A DNA stretch of 64,000 bases. It comes from Siphlonurus alternatus (taxonomy: Eukaryota > Arthropoda > Insecta > Ephemeroptera > Siphlonuridae). The notes below the pieces were generated by a model that did no database searches, was not told the origin of the DNA, and saw only the letters and a program-made list of their open reading frames with translations. The DNA lies in assembly GCA_949825025.1 (NCBI GenBank), contig OX463788.1, forward strand, positions 33,048,878 through 33,112,877, in the 5' to 3' direction. The first letter of the stretch is position 1. Each line of letters begins with the position of its first letter. Made by a program: the position numbers and the translations under genes. Positions 53,198 to 64,000 of this stretch are shown piece after piece.

Positions 53198-55365
53198 CTT
53201 CTCAATATTCTACTAGATATCATGATATTTTCATGTTTGTTTTAGTCATCGTAAAGTTATTTGTTCTATTGACCATTTTACAACATTTACGCTGTAGTTA
53301 TCATATAATATTATACAACTTTCGAGGAAAAGTTCAATGAAATTTATATAGTGGATCAGTCACAAGTGACGAGAAGTCCTTATGCAACTACTTATATAGT
53401 AAAAGTAAAGCTAACCCCGAGACGTCCAAACGTTGATAAACATTGACATTTTATAAGGCTGGTTGCAAGGGTTGTGAGACCTGCCTGCTACTCTTCACCC
53501 TATTTGCTAACCCGTTTGCTTGTTTGATGGTTGGGTGCTTGACTGGCTGGCTCCCTTACTATGAAGGGACTCATCAACAGATAGGCCGTCAGACTTAGGA
53601 GGAAAGTAGTAAAGAGTGCATTATTTATTATAAACCAACCCGCCTGCTTACATGTATCCAGCAAGCAAGCGCGTAATATATATTCAATGGTGTAAGTGTC
53701 ACTCACAAAACTCAAAGAGCTCGTACCGGTACAGTACACACTGAGAAGAGCTTTAGATGACGTCGGGATAAAATATTTAATCCAAGCGTAGAGCGAAGAA
53801 AAACAAAGAAACAAACAAACAAAAATTGTCGAACAAATATTTGATATATATTTTAATTTAATGGTTGAAATTTTAGAATTTAGAATAATTTCATGTTATT
53901 ACCATTTAATTAATTCCATTAATATACATCCTTCATCTTATTGTCTAACTTATACCATAATAAAATAAGTCACAATTGAAAGTGAAATTTTGTGAACATA
54001 CATACTATAACATCATTCATTTAATTACAGCACCTTTTATGTACTGGTACATCAATTAATTGAAACTTCAGAAAAATCTTGGCATATTACTGATTCAGCT
54101 TTACTTTTATTGTATATTGAATTTTGCAATATTTAAGACCATTTATTATTATTTGCTTTCTCGAATGTCTAATCTGTAGAATCAATAATCAATCATTAAA
54201 TTGAATTCTTATTAATTAAAAAATATAATAATTATATACTATACGGAATTCTCAGTAAACAGTAAATAACATTTTTTTTATATATATTCATGAAGCAGTG
54301 GAACGATAGTCGTAATGCGCATCTTTTGTATATCAAGTTTGTGTCTCACGGTGATATACACGTTCACACTCATTTTCCAATTGTACTGACGCAAAGTGTA
54401 CTGAAATGCATTCAGTAACTAAAAATTTAGTATGTCTGTTCTTCTTCCTGTTCCCTTTTTTTATTTTATTTTATTTTTTTTTTTTAAATATCTTTATTTA
54501 TAAAACAGTAGCGTCCAGCCAGGATAAATCCTAATGGCCGGTTAGCATTACATTATTTATATAGTTGTTACACACAACTATATATATATAATTATATTAT
54601 ATTATATATATATTATATAATATTATTATATTATTATTATTATATTATTATTATTATATTATTATGTTATATTATTTATTTTTTCTCCCTGAATTTTCGT
54701 GCAATTTTCATATTCTCTCAGAATGTCACTCTATCTTATACTGTGTGAATATAAAAAATATGCTTCTATCTGTCATTCACTTCATGCCAAATGTGTCAAA
54801 AAAGTTGTAAAGATAAATTTGCAAGAGATAAGAAAAAAAAAGTAAAGCATTTTTATTAAATTTCCGTCCTTTCCATCGGAATTGAACCATAAATATAATA
54901 ACATTGTTACGGATATTTCAAAGAATCCATGCAATTATAATGTAGTCTATATTATTCTATAGTGTATAAAAACTGTATGTTATTTTCGTTTGTTTTGTTT
55001 TTAATTACATTATTAATTATTTAATTTCAAGTGCGGTAATAATATTTCTTCGTGTCTATTTCTCGCACCAACCGTATTTTTGTGTTTTTATAATTCTGCG
55101 TTTATTTTATAGTTCCCATCGTTTTTTTTTTATCTAATTTTTAACCTCAATGACATTCATCTCGTTGTATTATTAATTAAAATTATTTATAAATCAACAA
55201 GTGGTTTAATCTATAATTCCTCTTTTAATTAAAATTTTGAAATATTTCTTAATATACATTTATACATTATACAAAGAATTAATTAAACGTCATGAAACTG
55301 TATCATATAATATATTTAAATAGCTTATTAAATCGTAAATGTTTTGTGTGCAGTTAAACAAGAAA
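52654..55365. other. Intron DNA, mostly AT-rich
   Basis: No gene seen. Includes a mixed block at 52700-52930 ending in GGCCCCCCAGACCCCCCG that looks like a fragment of an unidentified repeat, poly-T at 53167-53193, an island at 53450-53760 (GACTGGCTGGCTCCC), and a poly-T followed by CAGTAGCGTCCAGCCAGG at 54477-54540 that may be a retroelement 3' end on the minus strand. An (ATT)n-like run lies at 54580-54670. Confidence 0.4.
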
Positions 55366-55472
55366 GTGTGTAATGCCATCTTCTGGAGCTCAAGGGGTTA
55401 AAGCCTTGTCACCTCGCAAGTCCGACAGAAACCAACTTCTATCCAATCGATAGCTCCTTCTCGAGCCTACAG

Positions 55473-55480
55473 TATATAAG
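55473..55480 (+). promoter_or_regulatory. Candidate TATA box inside the intron
   Basis: TATATAAG followed by AGGCTC sits in a 300-bp block of mixed composition, not in simple TA repeat. About 30 bp downstream (about 55503-55510) would be the start site. The next features are a short upstream frame (ATG 55509 to TGA 55578-55580) and then ATG 55586 in a good context (ACCATGAGC). Confidence 0.35.
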
Positions 55481-55585
55481 AGGCTCATTGATGCTGCTAG
55501 CTTGACAAAATGCCTGGGAGACACACACGTGCGCACGTGTGCATGCTGCCTCACCAGAGAAGACTGTGCTCAGCAGCATGACACC

Positions 55586-55675
55586 ATGAGCACCACCTTG
55601 TGCACTCCAGGGATGAATGGAGTTTACGACACGAATAAAACAAGGAAGAAAATGACACTTAAGGATTTCTTGTAG
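55586..55675 (+). CDS. Candidate short ORF or alternative first exon, 29 codons
   Basis: This frame begins MSTTLCTPG and ends KKMTLKDFL before TAG at 55673-55675. It has the favourable start ACCATGAGC, lies about 110 bp downstream of a TATATAAG, and ends next to possible donors (GTAGGT at 55672, GTCTCA at 55676). Used as an exon with the 55672 donor it would leave phase 2, which does not fit the phase-1 exon at 62921, so it would have to splice elsewhere. It may instead be a tiny free-standing ORF or chance. I do not recognise the peptide. Confidence 0.25.
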   Translation: MSTTLCTPGMNGVYDTNKTRKKMTLKDFL

Positions 55676-55941
55676 GTCTCATAAAATTTAAACTATATGT
55701 TGCACTTTTATACCATAACGTACGTAATACAATGTCTTCATCAAGGTTTCTGCATTGATGTAACCATGTAAACTTTCTAAGGTTTCTCCCTTAGATAAAT
55801 AAGTTTACTCTCACTAATAAAAGTGCTACTCATGTATGTCAAATAATATTTTCTTTACCCTGGTGATAACGAACTTGAAAAATAAAAGAAAATGCTAATT
55901 GAATGCTTCATATTCAGGGAATTCAGGGAACTGGATATACA

Positions 55942-55981
<40 letters not shown>

Positions 55982-56066
55982 GATTGAATTAATATAAGTA
56001 AGTTTTTCAACTTACACAATCTTTGGCGGTGATTTTAATAATTTTAAACCCAACCGTGTTGGGTTT

Positions 56067-56071
<5 letters not shown>

Positions 56072-56134
<63 letters not shown>
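56072..56134. repeat. (TA)n microsatellite beside a small palindrome
   Basis: About 63 bp of TA repeat directly follows the perfect palindrome TTTTAAACCCAACCG / GTTGGGTTTAAAA (56041-56071). Another (TA)n lies at 55960-55981. Confidence 0.9.
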
Positions 56135-56137
<3 letters not shown>

Positions 56138-56238
56138 ATATATAATATATAATATATATATATACATATTGCAGGTTCATTTCATACAATAATTTATCTT
56201 ATTTTGATATTCGACACAAATTTCTCTCTTTTATACAT

Positions 56239-56390
56239 AATAAGGGGCATTCACAAAGTCTTAATAAGGCCACATTTAAGGCTCGATAATTAAAAGCTTG
56301 ATTTTAGACGTGTTCTTTAGACCCAAAATTTCTGGTCTTAAATTATTGAGCCTTAATTGTGGCCTTAAGGCTTTGTGAATGCCCCTTATT
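56239..56390. mobile_element. Foldback MITE, family B, full-length copy
   Basis: AATAAGGGGCATTCACAAAG at the left mirrors CTTTGTGAATGCCCCTTATT at the right, with inner pairing of AGGCCACATTTAAGGCTC. TA on both sides of AGGGGC/GCCCCT is compatible with a 2-bp TA duplication. Confidence 0.82.
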
Positions 56391-56399
56391 AATATATTT

Positions 56400-56549
56400 T
56401 AATGGTGGCGACTCATGAAAGAATATCCAGAAAGTAGAAAGTTATCCTTGTTTCTCACTATAACCACGTTTAGAGCTAGCTCATTTCAATGACATTAAAC
56501 ATGGTGAGTGAGAAACCTGGATAACTTTCTTCGTGAATCGCACCCATTA
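56400..56549. mobile_element. Foldback MITE, family A copy, next to family B
   Basis: TAATGGTGGCGACTCATG at the left and CGTGAATCGCACCCATTA at the right, with inner CTCACTATAACCACGTTTAG. It starts only 9 bp after the family B element. Its interior is closest to the copy at 2881. Confidence 0.75.
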
Positions 56550-56650
56550 TTTCCATGAGCTAATTTTATTGGTTTTTAATATTAGTGCGCCTGGTAGAGA
56601 TGGTCACCTCATTTGACTGGGCACTCATCGTCTTGAAAAACTTCCCACTT

Positions 56651-56713
56651 GCAGCCTTGTTAATCACCATCCCTTGTGTTATTCGTACTGGGCACGGTGA
56701 TTAACAAGGCTGC
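56651..56713. repeat. 18-bp perfect inverted repeat
   Basis: GCAGCCTTGTTAATCACC (56651-56668) and its exact complement GGTGATTAACAAGGCTGC (56696-56713) with a 27-bp loop. Function unknown. Confidence 0.75.
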
Positions 56714-57015
56714 AAAGAAAGAGGAATTTTCTGAGGGCTATAGCGCCTTTCCAGGTATGCAACCTTTGCAGCTCAGAAAGAGAGAAAGTTGTATACCCAC
56801 TAAGGCAACTATGGTGGCCGTAGCTTGCTTTGTGGTTTCAGTGAGGAGGAAAATAATACAAATAAAGTCCATATAAGTTACAATTCTGCAGACATTTTTT
56901 CTGTTCGCTTTGTTCTTTTCAATTTGAAGTGAGTAATTTCACTATTTATTTATTTATGTATTTCAATAGCATAGCTCGACTAAAACCTATATTTTTTATT
57001 CATCATTTGAATACA

Positions 57016-57180
57016 TAATGGGCGCGATGCAGGAAGCAGTTAGCCAGATTTCTAACCATGTTTAACTTAACCACGTTTAACTAGGTGGTTTAAAATGTAA
57101 AACAGGTATAGTTAAACGTGGTTAAGTTAAACATGGTAAGAAACCTGCATGGCTAACTTCTTCGTGAATCGCACCCATTA
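57016..57180. mobile_element. Foldback MITE, family A copy
   Basis: TAATGGGCGCGATGCAGG at the left, GTGAATCGCACCCATTA at the right. Inner TTAGCCAGATTTCTAACC pairs with its complement. If the ends are ATGGG/CCCAT the flanks are TA on both sides. Confidence 0.82.
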
Positions 57181-57479
57181 CATTTTAAGAAAGTCACAAT
57201 TTGTACAAATTTTGGCCTCTATGAGCTTTAAGCTCGAGCACAGGATATTCAAATATTCATATGAGAATAATTATACTCGTTTGTTTGAAGTTTGCTGAAT
57301 CTCACAAACTTTAATTTACTACATATAATATTATTGATTGAACAACTTGATGATTTCATTAAGATAGCAGAAATTTAATATTGATTGAATTTCCGTAGGT
57401 TTCAATTTATCAAACTAATTTAACGAGGTGCAATAAAGTTTTTAATATTAGCAAGTAAATAATTAGACAGCAGGCTAGA

Positions 57480-57790
57480 CTCTTCGCCCTATAGCTGCCA
57501 GCATCATTATCAACAGCAGCAGCTTATTGCAGTCTTGAGTGTCTTGGTATAAAATGAGCGCTGGCGGCGGGCATTGACATGCTATGAACTATATGATGTT
57601 TACTAGCATTGAAGACAAAGGAAGGGATGTGCGAGCGAAGATCGAGGTCGCTCATGACTTGTGCTCCACGAGAACCATGTAGGAGGGTGGTGAGAGAGCA
57701 AAGCTGAGGGCAAACATTGCGGCGGGCTTGATTGGCGTAGCTCAGATGAAAAATGAGGGGGACAAGACGCTTGCGCAGCACTTTTTTCTT
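57480..57790. other. Intron island with TATAAAA
   Basis: Block of intermediate to high G+C containing TTGGTATAAAATGAGCGCTG (TATAAAA at 57548-57554) and GCGCTGGCGGCGGGC. An 85-codon minus-strand frame has no recognised motif. Second candidate for a promoter-like island after 55473. Confidence 0.28.
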
Positions 57791-57949
57791 ACATTACAGA
57801 TGCCAATTAATTTGAATTAGCAACAATAAAATTCCTCTGCCTTAATTGTATTTGATGATATTTTCTACTAGAACTTAAAGTTATTTGCTTTATTAATTTT
57901 AAGTTCGTTAAATTTTTCTGCTAGTTATTTACAAAAAGTTCCCTTGTGC

Positions 57950-58440
57950 ATGGTAGACACCGTCCTGACTATCCTTTGAGTAGAGTAAGTTTATAAGGGG
58001 AGTGTGGAGCGTAAAGCTGTACTCATGGTGAGATGAAGTGAGTGCTGCGACTGTGAGCGAGAGCGGCTTATGTGTTGGTACTGATGGTCCCATGGGCCCG
58101 CGCGACGTGTCTCCTCTTGCATGGATGATATTGATTGTGACAAAATGGGGACAAGGCTGGGCCTTTCTGGGCTAGGCTGGGCCAAGCCAGGCTGACTGCC
58201 GTTGATGTCTGCTTTACTGCTTGCAAGAGTGCCGCAGGCAGGCAAGGAAGTCAGAGAGGAGGCTGGCAAGCAAGCAGCATCGAGCTCGTTCACTGCTAAA
58301 GCCACAGTGTACTGTACAACCAGCAGTGCTCGTCTTCCGTTAACGAGCTATACAGCTCTGCTTGTCTCGCGCAACTCCATCTTCAACCCCCCCGAGGACC
58401 AGCTGCGTCTTGCTCGAGAGGTGTCGTCACCGTAATGAGC
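57950..58440. other. Large G+C-rich intron island
   Basis: Nearly 500 bp, the largest island in the intron. It contains GTTTATAAGGGGAGTG near 57988, GGGCCCGCGCGACGTG, a GGCTGGGC-type repeat at 58155-58190, and GCAGGCAGGCAAGG with GGCTGGCAAGCAAGC at 58230-58278. Frames of 104 codons (minus) and 77 codons (plus) overlap each other and lack domains. Candidate enhancer or non-coding exon. Confidence 0.33.
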
Positions 58441-58449
58441 AAAACTCTA

Positions 58450-59310
58450 ATTATTAACATGCATCAGAGTCTATACATTACTTAGTGCAAAACGTGATCA
58501 CAAAATTTATCATCTTAATAGAAAATTAAATACAATGCAAGATATACATATGTATACTTATGTATTTATGTATGCATGTATATAATGCAATATAATATAT
58601 TACTTTACAGTCACGTATTATTTGCTTCGTGTTTTATGTTGATCTAATATAGAGCATGTAACTTTTTGTTTAAACAGTACATAGCATGTCATGATAGTGA
58701 TGATAATTATATTAATTATATATAAATAATTATTTTAACTTTGTCCTTTCTTTGGCCATATTGAAATTTGATGCCGGTGGCACATTTTTATTTTTTTAAT
58801 TACAACTTTGCAGTCAATATAAATAGAATTATCATATTTACTGTTTGTAATTTTCAAAAAAACATTTTATAAATGCTGCTTTATTAATAAAAACACACAT
58901 AATAATATCAACAGTAATACTGCATGCATATTAGACTTATTAAAATAAATGAATTCGCACATTTACAGTTACATTTAACGTAAATATTATATATTCCAAA
59001 TAAATAAATAAAAGGAAATCTAAAATCTGTTATAGCTAGTTGGTATCACAAACAAAATCAGCTGTGCACTTATAGTCCAAACAGAAATATTTTACTGCAT
59101 GAATGTTGTATTGAGTATTTCCAAACAAAAATAATTAAATATATGACGGCAGTAACAAGAGTCAATCTGATGATTGATTTTTAGAGTTTTTACTTACGTT
59201 GGAACGTTGCCCAAACGTATTTTCAAATTGATTAATGAAAGAATGAATGAAATTGATTGATGGAATACTCCACAGTAAGTTTTATGTAGGCTACATACTA
59301 AACAATACGT
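58450..59310. other. AT-rich intron DNA
   Basis: No gene or clear element seen. Confidence 0.55.
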
Positions 59311-59320
59311 CTCTTCAGTA

Positions 59321-59487
59321 CAGGCGCGGATCCAAGGGGGGGGGGGGCGATCGCCCCTCCCAAAAGGTCCCAAAATACATTGAAGGTGTTACCACCCTCC
59401 ACCCGTCGCCCCACCCTCCCACCCCAAATTTAACATTGCGGGATAGGGCACCGCCCCCTCCAAAGCTGCGCGCTGGATCCGCCCCTG
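59321..59487. mobile_element. Short hAT-like MITE, 167 bp, with 8-bp TSD
   Basis: CAGGCGCGGATCCA at the left mirrors TGGATCCGCCCCTG at the right. CTTCAGTA at 59313-59320 is repeated exactly at 59488-59495. CAG ends and an 8-bp duplication fit hAT, but the terminal sequence differs from the CAGTGGCGTA type at 4939 and 48710. The frame through it is not a gene. Confidence 0.87.
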
Positions 59488-59567
59488 CTTCAGTATAATA
59501 CTCTTCTTGATTTTTATGAAAATAAATAACATTGGAAAAAAATCACAACCGAAGCTCGAATTAGAAA

Positions 59568-59728
59568 TAATGGGTGCGATTCACGAAGCAGTTAGCCAGG
59601 TTTCTAACCACGTTTAGCTTAACCACGTTTACCTAGGTGGTTTAACACGTAAAACAGGTAAAGTTAAACGTGGTTAAGCTAAACGTGGTTAGAAACCTGG
59701 CTAACTGCTTCGTGAATTGCACTCATTA
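59568..59728. mobile_element. Foldback MITE, family A, best-preserved copy
   Basis: TAATGGGTGCGATTCACGAA at the left, TTCGTGAATTGCACTCATTA at the right. The arms GTTAGCCAGGTTTCTAACC and GGTTAGAAACCTGGCTAAC are perfect complements, and pairing continues (CACGTTTAGCTTAACCACG) to the centre near 59648. Confidence 0.87.
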
Positions 59729-60376
59729 ACGATAGGAATTAAGAATATTACCTTTTTCGGCAAGTGTTTTCAATGGCAGCTTTATCTGCATTTTTACATA
59801 ACCATTTTTCCTTTGTCCAGCCAAGCTTTCTTCCAGCAATAACATTAAGTCGTGTTTTGATATTACAGTAGATATTTCGCTGTGAAAAGATATAAAAAAT
59901 AATGCATAATTTTTTATTTCAGGTTGATGCATTCAATTTTATAGTAACATTATGTTTATAGCAACACAAAAAATAAAATAATACGTTATTTTTTCAAAAT
60001 AACAAATTGAATGTAAGCTTGGAAGATATTATAATATTTTATGTTAAAGTAATTTTACTTGCCCATTTACAGTTTATTTCAGAACATTTAGATTTGAAGA
60101 AGAAATTGATGCTAAACAGACTCATGACAGCTGTAGTGTACAGTACAAACTGGACTTCGTTTTAATTTATAGTATACAATGCATTACAATGTTTGGAATA
60201 CCTTGCAGCACCTAAACTATACTATCCTCTTTTGCTGTAAATACCGGACACACAAAAAAAAAAAAAAATAAAAATAAAAAAATCACTCATGCATATAAAA
60301 CCTGTATATCATAATATATGACGACTATGAAGATATAATCTCTTTTCACTGTTAATCACGAAACATTTGTATAATT

Positions 60377-60684
60377 GAGTATCGACCTTTTTTTTATTGC
60401 AGAAATGCATAGAGCGTGCAAAGTTATGCTACCCTGATTTTTTTCAGATTTTTTACAGCCCGGGAACTATTTTTAAAAAATTATTGAAAGTTCTTTTTGT
60501 GACGTCACGAGGCGCCGCTTCTTAAGAAAAAGATAGGACTTACCGCCTCGTGACGTCAAAAAAAGACTTTCAATAATTTTTTAAAAATAGTCCCGGGCTC
60601 TAAAAAATCTGAAAAAAAAACAAGGTAGCATAACTTTGCATGCTTTATCCATTTCTGCAATAAAAAAATTTGAGGTTGATACTC
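60377..60684. mobile_element. Foldback element with TTTATTGCAGAAATG arms, copy 2
   Basis: GAGTATCGACC and TTTTTATTGCAGAAATGC at the left are mirrored by CATTTCTGCAATAAAAAAA and GGTTGATACTC at the right. Inner arms hold CGGGAACTATTTTTAAAAAA and TGACGTCACGAGGCG with their complements. Related to 51770-52074 outside the centre. TGACGTCA, the consensus cAMP-response element, occurs in both arms (60500-60507 and 60551-60558). Confidence 0.82.
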
Positions 60685-60904
60685 CATATTAAAGATATCC
60701 CTTAATATATAGTTAATTTATTTTAGAAATTTGTGTTAATTACGTATTATATACACATTTAATTTTGGAGGCACCTACTTTTTCTTCACTAAAGCACATG
60801 CACTCTAGTTTTCATAAAATTCAAAACTTCCTTATGGTTGCGTTTCAATATAATACTTTAAATAATTGCAGTCTATTAAAATTATTAAGGAAATGTTCAC
60901 CTCG

Positions 60905-61010
60905 AGACATTTTTTTTTTAAGTTTTTTATTATTAAATTGTGTACAAATACAGTCCAACCAAGGCCCTAAATGAAGCCCTATCGGTTGGAACTGAGTTAC
61001 ATACAATTAT
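60905..61010 (-). repeat. Possible retroelement 3' end
   Basis: A T-run (60911-60927) is followed by TGTACAAATACAGTCCAACC and AAGCCCTATCGGTTGGAAC, which contrast with the flanks. The arrangement (T-run, TTTATTATTAAA, CAGTCCAACC) is similar in style to 54477-54540. No coding remnant recognised. Confidence 0.25.
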
Positions 61011-61990
61011 TCAACACGTATAGTAAGCTTAAACAAAATTACTTATATTTATTAAAAATAACAATACAAAACAATACATTAATAACATTAACAAAAGATA
61101 AAAACAAAAACAAACAAAAATAAGCACGAACAAATTTAAACCCTTCAACTTAAACAGAAGCACAAATACAATTAATAGAATGATATTACAGCTCACATTC
61201 CGGACGTAAATCCTGCTGGAGATGTGAGAGAATCAAAAAATATTTTGGCACTGCATCTCCAACAAATGAGGCAATAGTAACGTTCTGCATGGCTGGCACG
61301 AACTGCACATTATGTGATGGAATAATTCTACAGTGATGAAAGAAATAAACACAATAATTATGACATCAAATTTTTTTATTTTTTTATTATGTACCTAGTT
61401 TTTTTTTTTTTTTTTTTTCTTTTTTTAGTTGACTCAATTAAGTATAAAGGGGTAGGAAAAGATGACAGCTCTATACTTCTAAAAAAGAAAGCCCGCTTGG
61501 GCGTCTGCGCTAGTGCTCACCTTCCGCACAGACCCGGCCCCCGCTGGTAACAGCATTAAGTCTAGTAGTAGCGTTTCTAAGGAATCGCTGAGAGCTTTGG
61601 GTATCGTTGCCACTGCAAACATAATACTATATTATAGCTTTAACATGATCGTAGTATACGTATGTATAATTATTCGTAATTTTCTCAGCAGCAGTTGCAC
61701 AAAACACGCAATATGATACAATATGATTTAAACTTATCAGCCTTCAGTATATATATATATAAGCTTTTTAACTGCATGTAAAATGTTTGTTGCTATACAG
61801 TTAATTTCTTCCGTATCATAATGATATAGTTTTAATGTTTCCTCGTTCTTCATTGCTATAACATCAACTGCATACATGTGTATAGTATAAGTTCTTGTAA
61901 CTAGTTACAATTAATGTAATATATTAGGAGTATACTGTGGAGTTTGTTATATATGGGGATGCAAATTATGATTACAGCTATATTTATATA
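61011..61990. other. AT-rich intron DNA
   Basis: No gene seen. Poly-T at 61400-61418 and a mixed patch at 61495-61600. Confidence 0.5.
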
Positions 61991-61998
61991 ATTATAAT

Positions 61999-62163
61999 CT
62001 CTCGTCCAGAACAATGAGATATTTATCAATATTATGATTGTGTGCAACAATGAGCTATCTGCTACATCAGATAAATGCAATTATGAATGTAAATCGATAA
62101 AGCAGAAAGATCATAATGGCACTCACCTGTTATAGCTGACTGTTCATTATTTTGGACGAAAAA
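61999..62163. mobile_element. Foldback MITE, diverged relative of 30592
   Basis: CTCTCGTCCAGAACAATGAG at the left and CATTATTTTGGACGA at the right, with inner ATGAGCTATCTGCTACATCAG pairing imperfectly with CTGTTATAGCTGACTGTTCAT. Shares its layout and several blocks (AAGCAGAAAG, TCATAAT) with 30592-30766. Confidence 0.6.
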
Positions 62164-62920
62164 CGATATATTAGTACTGTAATTAAATTTTGTATAATTA
62201 TATATATGACACGTAAAAATTATGTAAAGTCAAATAGCTATAACATTTATTTTGTTTAGTTTGTTATTTATATGCTATGTCAGTGTATTCGTAACCTTTA
62301 ATTGGCAATTTTTAAATTTATAAATTTAAATTATTACATTTAAAAATTTAAAATTTATAACGATATTAGAGACGTTGAAATTAATTACAATATATCATAA
62401 TTACACATTATAAATATTTTATATTTATACACCTGTAACTTCTTTCGTGTTGAGATTGATTTACTGCATAGAATTAATGATTGTGTACCCAAAACTAATG
62501 ATGAACTAAATAATTGACACCTCTTGTCTGATGACAATGATGCTAAGAAAAAGAAACTGAAGTTTTGGGATGCCTTTATAGGCTTCATACAAAATATGGT
62601 GACTTTTCAAAATTAAAAGAAGTTATCCATTATATATCAAAATTTTATAATGAATTATAATATTTATTGTTTTCATATTTACATTTCTACTCCAAAGCAA
62701 TCATACATCAACAAATTTATTTTTCACTTAATTAGTAATAAACTATAACTTTCTTAATATTATATTATAAAGACGTGGTAATCATATATATAATGAAATT
62801 TATAAAAAAATATGTGTGACAGTTTTATGTCTGTCCGAGCATATATTATGCATGTTATAGGGAGCTTTTAAGATGGCTGGACAACACCATCTCACATGTC
62901 GTTTATTTCTGATGTTACAG

Positions 62921-64000
62921 AGTCGGAGTCGAGCGGTGAGGCACGTTCTGAAGACGAGGATGGCGGTCAGTCACCGGTGTGCGAGCAGTGCAGTGCGTGC
63001 TCCGCGTGCGCCTCCCAGCAGCAGCAACAACAACAACAGAACCAGCAACAGAATCAACAACAACAACTTCAACAGCAACAACAGCAACAACGGTACATTG
63101 TGGAGACCATTACATTAACAACAGTTACCGAACGAAGAATTGTCCGAGAAGCAAACGAGGCAGACGAGCCAAGACTAAGTGGAATATTAAAAGGTGGCAA
63201 ACTTTGGAAAAATTGTGAAGGTGATTCTGCAAGCACACCAAGTGAAGATGGTGAGACCTCATCTCGCCGTTCAGTACGTTTCTGTGAGGATGAATTAGAG
63301 AAGAAATCAGAAGAAGATGACGAGCATGTTGGAAATGAAGATGAAATTGATGATGAAATAATTGAGGAACCATCTAATGCTGAAACCAAAACAGATGAAT
63401 CTGATAACACTGCAACAACAGTAGCGACCACCATAGCTAATGATGCTGAAGAAACAAAAGTTTTTGAAGAAAAGACAGTTTCTATAAAAGAACAAGTACA
63501 ACAAGAATCCAATTTAGAAAATAATACTGAATTAACTTTGACATTCCGGCTCGGCAGTAGTATATTACTTTCAGATAAACTGCCTGCTAACTCAGCAGTC
63601 CGACAGTTGTTCCCCGACTCTGAGGCACAGCAGCGTCTGCTTGGCGTTGCAACGTCTCCCGGTACAGCCGAGGGTGACTCTAAAGACGTGTCAGAGTCTG
63701 ACGTTCCTAGCCTGCCGTCCCCCGGACAAACAGGCCCCGCGGGTAGTAGCAGTGACGACGAGGCTGCAGCTCGCACCAGCACGCAGATCAGGCGCACCAT
63801 CGAGCGCAACGCACTACGCCGCAGCCTCCTGCGTTGCTCCGAGCCAATCCGCCGCCGCCCTCCTCCGCGTGCAGAAGAGAATTCCCTGGTAGAGAGAATA
63901 CGACAGCTGACGTGTGACGTGGATGACGACGACGACAACAACAAGCAGCAAAATGACCAACTAAACGAAAGATCAAGTCCTCCTGGACAAGTAAATAAGA
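62921..64000 (+). CDS. Second coding exon of the same protein (open at right edge)
   Basis: The acceptor TTCTGATGTTACAG ends at 62920. The split codon (G from exon 1, AG here) gives Glu521 and the frame stays open to 64000 (through residue 880). Visible parts: a Cys-rich short stretch (CEQCSACSACAS), a Gln-rich tract (about 63015-63093), then YIVETITLTTVTERRIV, GILKGGKLWK (608-617), RRSVRF (636-641), an acidic Glu/Asp region, LTFRLGSSILLSDKLP with AVRQLFPD, an acidic Ser-rich part, IRRTIERNALRRSLLR and VERIRQLTCD followed by an Asp run. RSVRF fits the RVxF docking motif of PP1, as in exon 1. A GTAAAT at 63991 could be a donor, but the frame also continues. The antisense frame (63069-63944) is a shadow. 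Family not recognised. Confidence 0.85.

Noticed and set aside
54477..54540. A complete retrotransposon on the minus strand
   Set aside because: Only a tail-like T-run and about 50 bases of distinct sequence are visible, with no reverse transcriptase or LTR.
57991..58305. 104-codon minus-strand open frame in the largest island
   Set aside because: The opposite strand is also open, there is no domain, and no clear splice or start signals support it.
63069..63944. 291-codon minus-strand open frame
   Set aside because: It is the antisense of the well-supported coding exon; its Ser/Cys-rich content mirrors the Gln/Asp/Glu-rich sense strand.

Overview
The window looks like nuclear DNA of an animal, most likely an arthropod (insect or crustacean) with a large, AT-rich, repeat-dense genome. 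Supporting signs are one gene split by a 42.3-kb intron with GT/AG ends, glutamine/histidine/alanine-rich coding stretches, very long (TA)n, (GA)n and (AAAT)n microsatellites, many short foldback DNA transposons, 5S-rRNA-derived repeats and 5'-truncated LINE tails. The species cannot be named from the sequence. Nothing bacterial is present: no operons, ribosome binding sites, CRISPR or rRNA operon.

Layout. Bases 1-18,980 are AT-rich non-coding DNA holding hAT-like and foldback elements, one 3.64-kb composite inverted repeat (11444-15085, arms about 0.6 kb) and a few G+C-rich islands. Two foldbacks and a 5S-derived fragment crowd bases 18176-18893, just before the first supported coding exon (19049-20609, preceded by a short leader from a likely acceptor at 18982). 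The intron 20610-62920 contains further TTAA-bounded foldbacks, hAT-like elements, long microsatellites, about a dozen G+C-rich islands, and a TATA-box/short-ORF arrangement near 55.5 kb. The second coding exon starts at 62921 and stays open to the right edge.

The only well-supported protein is this two-exon fragment: at least 880 residues, mostly disordered and acidic, with two RVxF-type protein phosphatase 1 docking motifs (one per exon). I could not name the gene. No multi-gene system is visible. The most interesting signals are the paired RVxF motifs, the TTAA-bounded long hairpins, the composite inverted repeat, and a possible internal promoter with a short first exon.
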